Source: Microstegium vimineum
Lineage: Eukaryota > Streptophyta > Magnoliopsida > Poales > Poaceae
Direction of reading: 5' to 3'
Length of the DNA stretch: 64,000 bases
NCBI GenBank assembly: GCA_022036555.1
Contig: CM039122.1
Location: 53,084,693 to 53,148,692 of the forward strand
Position numbers and translations under genes: made by a program. The notes below the pieces were generated by a model that did not search any database, was not told the DNA's origin, and saw nothing but the letters and a program-made list of their open reading frames with translations. Below are positions 45,602 to 55,292 of this stretch, piece by piece (position 1 is the first letter of the stretch; each line of letters begins with the position of its first letter).

Positions 45602-46535
45602 GCGCGCGCGTTCCGCGGCGCGCGGCCAAGGCGGGAGTGGAGTGGAGTGGGTGCGTGAACCGGCGCCCCGCGCGCGGCCCCAGTGATGGTGGCGCGGCGT
45701 GTGTGCTTGTGATGCATGGACTTGGACAGCCGCGCTAAACCTGGCTAGTCGTCGGTGGGCGCTATCTATCGAGCGGAGACGAAACAAAAAGCTGAGATGA
45801 TGCCGAGCTCTCCCGGAAGTAAAATACTACTAGCAGGGGCATTCATCTCGCGTATGGCCGGCGGTTGTGTTACGCGCACTCGATGGCTGCAAGAAGGGTT
45901 GTGCGCGGCGCGTTCGATGGTGACGATGCGACTGCGAGCCTTCAATTTGAGCTGAAACATTATAGCTGGGGGCCTGCTGACGAGCTGCGAGGATTAGCTG
46001 AATGCCTGAATCCGAAAGCAAAACAATTCAGTTGTCTTCAGCTTACAAACAGTTCAGTCGGTGTCATCAAAGCTTATTTGCCTTTTTGTTTGAACAGTGT
46101 TTTCTGCGATCTGAATCTAGCAATGCCAGCTACGTAATAGCATATGGTGGGATATGAATGAATATTGAATCGTGCAAAAGGTTCTCTAGTCCAGATGCAA
46201 GCTTTTATCAGGGACCTAAAAATGGCAGCGAAGTCCTCATTGCGTTGCTGCAAAATCCAGCTTTTGAGTAAACTTGTCGTGGACGCGAAGGTTTATTATT
46301 GTTGCTGCATGCCTGCATGGCAACCTTTGTGTCAATCATCAATCTGTCAATGGATCAGAGAGAGGATGTCAGCAACACTCCTGTCAACTTTGGATGATCC
46401 ATGGCTCTAGACCTCTAGTAACAATATTTACAACCCTAGCTTGTTCCTTAATTTACACCATACTAGCCGTGACATGGAATGCATAAAAGCTGATCCAACA
46501 AAGCAATAATTTATCGCACTTGGTTTTCAATGTGT
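45602..46535. other. Spacer upstream of the plantacyanin gene
   Basis: The first few hundred bases are GC-rich promoter-proximal sequence and the rest is of mixed composition. I see no gene, RNA or clear repeat. Confidence 0.4.
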
Positions 46536-47865
46536 AGAAACAGTTAGTGATGGCCTCCGCGGCGGCAGCTGAAGCAATTGACTAGGCCCCCGCGTCGCTC
46601 GGCTCGGGCGCGGCGCCGCCACCCCGCCGCCGAGCACCCCCTCTCCCCCAGCTCCCCTCCGGCCGCCGTCGCCGCTCTTGCTCGCGGCGGCGGCGGCCAC
46701 CAGCTGCGCCCCGTCGAGCCCCCCTCTCCCCTGTCCTCCTCCTCCTCCCCCCCCCTCCTCCCCCCCCCCTCCCCCCTGGTGGCCGGCTTGGCTCGTGCCC
46801 GCCTCCTGGCGGCGGATCTGGTTGTTTGGTGCGGCGTCGTCGGCCTCTTCGGCATGGCGGCGGTGGGGCAGTCCTGCTGGGCGTGCCTCCTCGACGTCGT
46901 GAGTGGGGCTGCGTGCGTGGAGTGGTGCTGCATCGGCATCGCCGTGGTGGCGTGGCCAGTGGCGGTGTGCTTGGTCTCATGCTTGTTGCGTCGTGGTGGT
47001 GTTACTTGTGGTGACCATGTGGCGTGCAAGCTTTGCCGTGGTGGCATGGCTGGTGACACCGCCGCATCATGCACCACACTCTGTTCTTGGGCCTTGCTCT
47101 AGCCGCGTGGCCATTCCCGGCCTATTGTGGGGTTCCGGGATCGACGACGGACAGGGGGTGAAAACCCCGCCAGGCTTCTCTAGCAAGCTGACGACGGTGG
47201 CGCCCCGGCGTCATCACCTTCTTGGAGGCGTCATCCTCAGTCCGTCATCGGTGCCCGCCGAGGCATGTGTGGGAGCTGCGCTGAGCCTATCTGCACTTCA
47301 TGATTCCCATCACCTTGGTATGTCTAGTTAGTGCTAGTGGTAGCCGTAGATGTTTGTTTGGGCGGATGCTTTGCCATCAGTGTTTCTTCAGGTAGGTCAT
47401 CCTCGTCCGTGGTCCTGAGGGTAGTGGCTCTAAGTGACTCGGAGGAGCAATTGGTGTTTTCCGGCGGATGCTTTACCGCCGAGGTGCTTTCCGGTGGATG
47501 CTTTGCCGCCGAAATTGTCGTCCTTTCCGGCAGATGCTTTGCTGCCAGGGTTGCTTGGACGGATGCTTTGCCGTCTGGAGGTTTAGCGGATGCTTTGCCG
47601 CTGATTTATCTATGACTCCTACCACTACTGGCATTTAGGTGTTGAGATATCTTTGTTTTAGGCTCAACTGTTGGGGTTATTACGTAGAGGGTCCCCCACC
47701 CCTCATGTTCTTGCTTTCGTTGGTGTTGAAGACTTCGTTGGTAATCCTAGGATTACCTGTGAATCCTTTTGTATCATCTATGTGTAGGTCTATTGACCAC
47801 TCTCTTCTGCTTAATGAAACACAGGCTATATGCTTGATAAAAAAAAAAGAAACGGTTAGTGATGG
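46536..47865 (+). mobile_element. Poly(A)-tailed non-autonomous retroposon (1.3 kb) with 18-bp target-site duplication
   Basis: AGAAACAGTTAGTGATGG at 46536-46553 recurs with one difference at 47848-47865, directly after an A-rich tail (47839-47850). Between them is a plus-strand insert with a very GC-rich 5' part (46554 to about 47100). The 3' part carries several copies of GGATGCTTTGCCGCC-like words (about 47360-47605) and a final TTAATGAAACACAGGC before the tail. Long duplications and poly(A) indicate LINE-machinery insertion. No reverse transcriptase is present, so it may be an L1 reduced to its 5' and 3' untranslated regions, or another passenger. Open frames such as 46578-47102 have no recognisable domain. 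Confidence 0.8.
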
Positions 47866-48385
47866 GTAGCACCATCCAGATAAAACTCATCTATTCCCTC
47901 TTATAATTATATGCCATTTCTCCTTTCTAATTATTTTCTATGCCATTTCACTGGCTCTAGCTCAAGCTCACGTAGATTCACGCGGGTAACAAACGGGTTC
48001 TACTTCTACTAAACTGCCGTGTAACATAGCGTAGCCATATCTATAAATCACCTGACGGAAAAGGGCAATCCAGTTAATTTCCTGGTATCGCTCGAGGTCA
48101 GCCTGTGTCTGCATAGGTCAGGACTCAGGCAATCAGGCACAGGGCGCCGCGGAGCCGGCAGTAGTCGTTGGTCGTTGAGGGCGTCGAGGCTGACGGCGTG
48201 GGGCCGTGGACTTATTGGTCATGTTCGACTTGTACGTGATGACGTGAACGCCGTGGAGTACGAGAAGGCCGGGCCGGGAGATTTCGTGTCCCTGAAGCAC
48301 CCCCGGCGAGTAAAACTGTGTATTTTGTTTATCTAGTTTCACAGGATAGGGATTCAACGTCACCCAAAAAAAAACTGATATTCAC
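47866..48385. other. 3' flank of the SAMC gene
   Basis: It contains the likely 3' untranslated region of the carrier gene and a short GC-rich patch (48140-48300) with small open frames on both strands that I cannot assign. No second gene is supported. Confidence 0.4.
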
Positions 48386-51300
48386 TCATTCGTCCTTGAC
48401 GGTGACGGCCCGTAGCTCGCGATTCCTCCTCTCGGCTAGCATCGACTTGGTTTTCTCCAGCACACCAAAGAAGATGGAGCCACCAATGCCAATCCACAGC
48501 ACTCGCGGCTCAATGCCCTGCCATGTGTCAACAGAAATATATCAGCCTAATGCTCCGCTGCACCGAACACTCGTCAAAGAACATGAATACGAATTCCAGA
48601 ACAATATCTTCTTTGGACAAAAAAAGGCTTTAGACATGAAGAGACAACTGGGAAAAAAAGGCATCTGGACAAATGATGACAATGTCTTCTTTGGTCGATG
48701 CAATAGAATTAGAGTGCAGCAAACTAAAAAGATCGTTGTATTGTACTGAGCATCATATGATGGGCCAAAAGCCCAAAACATAGTTCAAAGCAAACTGTAA
48801 CCGCAAGTCACTATTGAAAACTTATCTAATGGGGAATCTAAAAAAACTTGTACAGTTTAAAGACGATAAAAAGCTTTCACCTTTCAGTTCACATGACGTA
48901 AACTAGTGTTTGCTTTCCATTTTAAGAGTACTGAAGCTGTCCACACAAGTGGTGTTTTACCTTCAAGAATGCCTTAGGGCCTTCCTCTCTGAGGATCGTC
49001 TGAGCACAGCTTACAATTCCAGTGTATTGCTTCCCTTGTCCCTGCAATTCCAACCAATATGGACATAGTCAGTAATGCAGAAGGAGATTTGCGTGGAAAT
49101 TCTTCATGCAAGTATTCACCTGAACCATCAATCTTGTCTTCATGACATCAAGGGGAGTTTGTTATAGCTCCAGTGATGGCGCCTAGCAAAAAGTCAATGC
49201 CCAGAGTAGATGGAAGTGTTTTGTCAGGAAGAGGAAATAGGATAACCCAAGAGTGGACAGTTAGATACTGAGGAAGCAAGGTGATAGTTCCAAAAGATTA
49301 GGGTGACAATTTAATTATTACCAGCAAAAGCACCAATAAGTGCATTCTCTGGATCATTCAACTCCCTTCTTGCCTGAACAATGAACCATGGAAAAATTAT
49401 GATAAGAAAAGTGGAAAGTTGAACTTGAAGTTTCTGCTAGACATCGGTTACAGCAATTGCTATTTAGTGAAGATTAAATAATATGAGCCATCAACCAAGT
49501 CACTCAGACATAGAAATAGTGCAGACAGATTTTGGTGAAAACAGTAGCATGCCAAATCACATCTGCCTGATGTATAGCCTTTAGGAGATAGCAAAGTACC
49601 GATCATAGCACAAAATTTGACCCTACCAAACAAAAGTCATTCACGGACATGGAGCAACTTATGAATGCCCAATCTTATTTTAGCACTACAAGTGGTTTGA
49701 AGCTTTGAACAAATTGTTCATGAGTAGTTCAACAGATGTGAGGGAAAAAAATAGTAGTCTCAGCAATGAAAGTACCACAGCTTTGTAGCCGATTCGAAGT
49801 TGCTCATAAATGCAGAATTGAATGGCATCGAATGGAAGATCTCGAAGTAGAAAGGAACCATAACCCTATAAACCAAAAGAAATCAGTGTTATAATGGATA
49901 ACATTGCAAGATATATTTTAAGTAGGAATAAAATCTACAGGTCAGATCAACAGTAATTCATTCTTCAAATACGAGTCAATATTACTCCTTAAAAGATTGT
50001 TAACCAAATAAGATGCCAGAATATACATACCGCGTACATTCCTTTAAATCCTTCTTTAGCAACAATGAGACGAACAGCATCAGGCGCAGACTTGAATTGA
50101 CCAGTTTGCATTCTTTGTTTGACCACCTGAATGCAATGAGATCTGATTTGGATGCAGTACAATACTATCTAGACTAGTAAAATATAAAATTACAGACCTC
50201 TGTAGGGACACGGATAAGGGAAGCAGCAATACCTCCAATGGCCCCTGCAGTCTGTAGCAATTTTGTGTTAAAAGACATGATCAATATAATCAATATGCTG
50301 TAGTAGGCACTAAGCATTCACAGAGAAGACACAAAATAACAGTCTTGGTAATGTAAAAGCAAAAAAGTGCAGGTGCTATAAATGAAAGGTACATGGTATA
50401 AACAGCAATGTCAAACAATATGCCTTGTCTGTTCTAACTTACAAAATGGGCAACTGCACTCAGATTTTCAGGAAGTGTCTCCAGTAATTTTCTTTTAGTT
50501 GGCTCATACACTCCGACAAATATCGCAGAGGCCCTGTCATAAATTACACATTATGCTATGAAAATCATAAAGACATGAACAATGGTAGTTTGGGAATAGA
50601 ATATAGCATTTTCATCTCATGGTGTCTTTGCAAAATATTAAACTACTGAATATGACTTCTTAATAGTTGCCTGGCAGTCAGTTAAAGGTAAAACAACACC
50701 AAATGACCCAATAAATATGAAAGGAATTATTGCATCATTCCACGAAATGATACATATAATGCCTTAAATACACAACACAGTGACACCTTGAGGTTGGGGC
50801 ACAATAGGTTAACATCTTGCAGCTTGAAATTGCTCTTAGGAAATCAAGATCATTATATGCAGTATGACAAAGAGACATGGTGTACTCACGGAAGGACACC
50901 CGCAAGATTTCCAGCTAATCCAGAATACAAGCCTTTCCATTCAATCTGGCTTCCACCTCGAGCAGCCTGCAGAGATCGCAATCTTCAGACAGCACGTACA
51001 TGTTGCAAGTAGTAGTGATACTAATATGCCAGTAAACAATGAACAGAAGAAAATGGATTCATCTAAGAAACTAGAAGCATGGCATATTAACTTATAAAGC
51101 TAGACAGACACTTATTTGACCATGAGTTGAATAGGATTTGTAGCACATTGAAGGCACACTTAGATATGAATTCTAAATGAAAAGCACGTCACTGCTCTCA
51201 TTAAATATGTCATGTTATTGAAAAGCTATTGTGCAGAAATGAAAGGCAAACATATGTACCTGAAGCCTGGTTTTTATAGTATCAATTGGGTACAGTGCTG

Positions 51301-53184
51301 TTTCCACCACAACACCAGCAGTTCCTCCAGCTATGCTGCCCTCTGAAATGAAAGGTTATACATGAGAAAAAAATAGCAAATTTTTTGTTTATTCCTTGAA
51401 ATAATAATTGCTGATTTTATATCAGGATTCAGAAGACGAAAAGGCAGGAAAAGGTGCCAAGCCACATTCTATTTAATGGAACGAGCAAAGTTTGCAACGA
51501 ATACTGTATTAGAGGGCTGACATATGTGATAAATAATGGGAAGAAGGTCAGGTTTTGGTTGGATGTTTGGCTGGGCAACTGCCCTTTTAGAATAGTCTAA
51601 AGTAGAATTTTTTACATTTGTAATGAACAGAAGAAATCAGTATACAATGTGCTGAAAAATAATGAGATGAATTTAACTTTCAGAAGGTCCTTTGGAGAGG
51701 AGGAACAGGAAGAATGACTACTGTTAATATCACAGATTAGAAATATTCAGTTGAACACAGAACCTGATACAATTAAATGGGCCTTAGAAAAAAGTGGTAA
51801 TTTTACCACAGCTTCATTTAAAGAGACCTTAGTTACCCTGGAATGGAAAATAAGGAGATCATGAAGATTTGGAGAGCTAGAATTCCCATGAAAATCAATT
51901 TTTTCCTGTGGTCGGTTTATACAGATTGTCTACCTCCAGCAGAACAATTGGTCAGGAGGAATTGGCCAGGAGATGTTCACTGTAAATTTTGTGGGCTTGT
52001 GGCAAAGTAGAAACAACTCAACATATTATCTTTGAATGTGTTTTTGCAAATTATATTTGGTGGACTTATCATGACACATTTTACTGGAATTTGGTGCCCA
52101 CAAGTTTGTAGTAAAAGAGGGGTGGGTCCTAGTCTCAAAATGATCTATATTTTGGCATGCATAAGCTGGAGTCTATGGTTAGCTTGTAATGATTATGTAA
52201 TCAACACCAGAATTGTTACTCAACCTGAAATGGTGGTACACCAATCATTGATTTTTATGCAGAAATGACAGAAGCTGGGCACGAAGGATGATGGAGGAAG
52301 TCCCACGTGGTTTGACACAGCCAGTGAAAGCTATGTATGTCTTTGTTCATTTAGGATCTGCTTGTATTGATCTACGCAGCTGAGGCGCTTACTTTTGTTT
52401 CGCTTCTGTTGATGTTGGCTTTTCGTCTAGAGGGACACACCTGTGTGCGTTGCTATCTTTCGGTGCTTTCCTGTAAGCTGGCATCCCCAACCACTGAGAC
52501 AAATTTGCTTTCTATAAAGAGGGACCAGAGGGTCTTTGGTCTAAAAAAAGTTTGCAATCAAGATACGGTGAACATGCACACAAACCCTCCGGCCATAACC
52601 ACAGCGACCAAGTTTTCAGAAAGTAATCGAGTAATAACTCTCAGAAGTCAGAACAGCAGGATTAAATATCACATTTAGCACACTCCACAATCCTCGTTAT
52701 TATGCCTAAACAGGGAACTGCCCAAATCCCACTAATTCGATGTTTGAACATTCCCTTTCAGCGTTGCAAAAACTGAATTCCAGCACGAACCAAGGGTAAC
52801 CAATTTTACCATGGAACTTGAACATTCCTAACTCAAACCAATCACAATGAGCAGCCACAATTTTCAGCGACAGCGAGAAGAGACTTCCAGCAGAACAAAG
52901 CAGATAGTACTACTGGGGAGAAAAAAGAGAGGTTGACGCACCAAGCAAAATTTGAAGGAAATTGAACGACTTCTCTTCTCCACCTCCCCCATGTCTGAAC
53001 TCAGTAGCAAGCAATGCCGAGGCGGACCAGGTACAAAGGCATAGGTGTACACATATACAGCCGATAATTTTTTTTTACAAAAAAAAACGAAGTTAGTATA
53101 TACTAACTGGGTCAGATCCAATACAAATTATTACTTAGGGTTCGCGCAGCAGGAAGGGAAGGGAAGATAAGGGTCAGGCATACC
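48386..53184 (-). CDS. SAMC: S-adenosylmethionine carrier (mitochondrial carrier family), 12 or more exons, one frameshift
   Basis: SAMC imports S-adenosylmethionine into plastids or mitochondria in exchange for S-adenosylhomocysteine. Minus-strand exons: first exon ending 53184 (start uncertain), 52994-52942, 51342-51260, 50966-50890, 50533-50443, 50251-50198, 50126-50031, 49865-49776, 49373-49322, 49182-49120, 49041-48961, 48517-48386 (stop 48386-48388). All junctions are GT-AG and in frame except exon 10. Three carrier repeats are seen, with the signatures ALYPIDTIKTRLQ, LIRVPTEVVKQRMQ and a third, P-L-D-V-M-K-T-R-L, in exon 10. RDLPFDAIQFCIYEQ and RVLWIGIGGSIFFGVLE are typical of SAMC. 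Exon 10 is 63 bases instead of 62: an extra A in ATAACAAACTCC gives an early TGA and would remove the last membrane helices. It could be a sequencing error. Confidence 0.9.
49120..49182 (-). other. SAMC: SAMC exon 10 with one extra base
   Basis: Removing one A from the AAA run restores AITGAIT-T-PLDVMKTRLMVQ and the frame of exon 11. As given, the frame reads into TGA within five codons. Both splice sites are intact. Confidence 0.85.
51498..52546 (+). mobile_element. L1 LINE 3' fragment in a SAMC intron
   Basis: The insert is flanked by an 11-bp duplication AAAGTTTGCAA (51487-51497 and 52547-52557) and ends in a short A tract (52543-52549). It lies in the intron between SAMC exons 2 and 3, in the orientation opposite to the gene. 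Plus-strand frames show the L1 ORF2 C-terminus with many breaks: VINNGKKVRFWLDVWLGNCP (about 51530-51590), KIWRARIPMKINFFLWS (about 51865-51915) and HCKFCGLVA (about 51980-52007), which is the zf-RVT region. It is heavily 5'-truncated. Confidence 0.88.
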
Positions 53185-53382
53185 TGGTGGGTGCTCGTCG
53201 CCTGCGAAGAGCTGGCGAATGGTGGCGGCGCTCCTCGACCAGCCGTCGCAGCAGAAATGGGAGAGTGGAACGCAACGCAACGCAGCAACGGCCTCTGGAC
53301 CCTGGTCGTTTGGATGGATGGCAGGATTAGGCGAGATGAAGCAGCTTGCCACATAAAAGTTGTGCTGAGGCGGAGAGGCCTG

Positions 53383-53458
53383 CTCCCTCCGTCCAAAAAA
53401 AAAACACAATTATGTCTAGAATCATTGCTAAAATTAGGTTTTATTTGGACGGAAGGAG
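53383..53458. mobile_element. Short Stowaway-type MITE (76 bp)
   Basis: The termini CTCCCTCCGTCC and GGACGGAAGGAG are inverted, with TA on the right (53459-53460). The left flank is TG, so the duplication is imperfect. It lies just upstream of the SAMC first exon. Confidence 0.75.
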
Positions 53459-53792
53459 TAGAGAGGGAGGACTGATTTTTTTATAAGTACTGGCTCCGCC
53501 ACTAATGTAGTCGTTTTCGAAAATATATATAATAATATTTATATTTATGATATATAATTAATATTAATATTATTAAAAAATATATTTAACTAATTTTTTT
53601 AATAAATTTATTTATATAGTTATAAATGTTCACGTATTTTTCTATAAATTTTGTGGTATAAAAACCCACGGTGACAATCAATTCAAGAGAGAGAGAGTAT
53701 TTCTGGATAAGCTTCCTGTTCTTAGAATATAGTTACAGATTCATGCCATCTGTCATTTAGATTAATAAATCAACTTTGTCTTCCACTTAGGC

Positions 53793-53904
53793 CTTGTTTG
53801 GATGTGCATATATCAAGCTCAAACTACATGGATTAGAGTGTATATTAGTTCAAATACACTCCAATACATGTAGTTTGAAGAAAATACATGCGCATCTAAA
53901 CAAG
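53793..53904. mobile_element. Foldback MITE (112 bp)
   Basis: The ends CTTGTTTGGATGTGCAT and ATGCGCATCTAAACAAG are inverted repeats. Internally, CAAACTACATGGATTAGAGTG pairs with CACTCCAATACATGTAGTTTG, so nearly the whole element forms one hairpin. No clear target duplication is seen. Confidence 0.75.
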
Positions 53905-54243
53905 TTCTTTAGACTTTGCTTGAATACATGTGTATTTGTGTCAATCTACATGTATTAAAATAGATTGGATGGAAAATAAACTAAATTTAACTTCAATTTA
54001 TTCTAATGTGAGTTGAGATTAACGTACATCTAAATAAGATAAAGAGATCTTTCGAGTCCAATTTTCTATCTCGTCCTTTACAATACAAACCTCTAAAAAC
54101 AAATAAGAGACATAAAGTCATCAGTACTTTCAACTACGGATTAGTAAGCATTAACTAACCGTAGAAAGAGATGAGCATCTATACATCCAAGAATAGACAA
54201 GTTTATCTTTAGATGTTGTCGATAAAGAAACTTTAAGGAGGAA

Positions 54244-54270
54244 GGGGGGGGGGGGGGGGGGGGGGGGGGG
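54244..54270. repeat. Homopolymer of 27 G
   Basis: An uninterrupted G run, followed by a small inverted-repeat cluster: ACGTACA at 54271, GTGTACGT near 54325, and three AGGCCG words. The length may be unreliable in the assembly. Confidence 0.9.
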
Positions 54271-54827
54271 ACGTACAATAACCGCTAGGCCGCCTACACG
54301 TCTATAAAAAGGCCGATAGGCCGTGTACGTAAAAAAAAAAAGGACCATTAGGCCGTCTAGGAAAGAGGTTTGCTGACTCACGCATGGGGATTTACTGAGA
54401 TTTCATTTATAAATTAGATATAAAAATCTTTTACCTCTCTACTAACAATGGTTGGAGTCTACCTTTCCTCGCCAACCTTCGAAACTGGATCAACCGTCTT
54501 CCTCAGCCTTCAAAATGTAATCGTGGGAATCGTGTCGGTCAAAATTGCTAATGTTTGACCATCTTTATATTAAATACTATTAACATTTATGTCTCTAAAT
54601 AATTTTATTACTCTACGATTAATCAAATGATACTAGTTTCATATCACGAATTTTAGTAATTTTTTATATAAATTTAGTCAAAGTTCAAACTGTTTGACTT
54701 CTCGAAAAACGAGAATTGCATTCTTTTGGGGACGGAAGTAGTAATAACATTGACGTCAGCCGCTTCCTTGGAATGACGGTATGAAGACTTGTTTTTTCGG
54801 ACAACGATATTAAAGCGAAGATGATGT

Positions 54828-55292
54828 CACTACTAGAGAACAGATCTTTGGTCGATGTCTAAAATGTGCAATAGTGTCGGCAAATTTTGTGTCCGGGACT
54901 AATAGACCTTTATTCCCGGTTGATAACACCAACCCAGACTAAAAAGTCTCGTATAGTCTCGGTTGGTGTTACGAATCAGGACTAAAAATCCCTTAATGTG
55001 TTAGTTCAAAAGGAAAACGTCATATTTATTTTCAAATGTGTTGTATAGGTGGGGTAGTAAACTACACATGAGGCAGTGCAACAGGTCTTAGGTTCAAATC
55101 GGTTGCCACAACTGGCTAGGAGGAGTTTTTGTCCCGGTTGCCACAACTGGCTAGGAGGACTTTTTGTCCCGGTTGCCACAACCGGTTAGGAGGACTTTTT
55201 GTCCCGATTGCTACAACCTAGACTAGGAAAATACCTTTAGTCCCGCTCCGTAGTCCCAACTGGGACTAAAAGGCATCATCTCTGTACTAGTG
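54828..55292. mobile_element. Non-autonomous CACTA-type element (465 bp)
   Basis: The left end CACTACTAGAGAACAGA and right end TCTCTGTACTAGTG are imperfect inverted repeats of the CACTA type. The 3-bp flanks TGT and TAT differ by one base. Sub-terminal GGGACTA/TAGTCCC words are repeated in both directions, as is usual in CACTA elements. There is no transposase. A 35-bp tandem repeat lies inside. Confidence 0.75.
55100..55238. repeat. 35-bp tandem repeat, about 3.5 to 4 copies
   Basis: Units start CGGTTGCCACAACTGGCTAG at 55100 and 55135 and, slightly changed, at 55170. A degenerate unit begins at 55205. Each ends TTTTTGTCC. It lies within the CACTA-type element. Confidence 0.9.

Noticed and set aside
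46578..47102. Pro/Arg-rich frame as a possible protein gene
   Set aside because: It is enclosed by a target-site duplication and poly(A) tail, so it is part of a retroposon; the residue composition follows GC content.
48140..48360. Short GC-rich frame downstream of SAMC as a separate gene
   Set aside because: Under 80 codons, no start-to-stop frame with a known domain, and it lies where the SAMC 3' untranslated region is expected.
55100..55238. CRISPR-like array because of regular repeats
   Set aside because: The 35-bp units are directly adjacent without spacers, in a plant transposon; this is a minisatellite.
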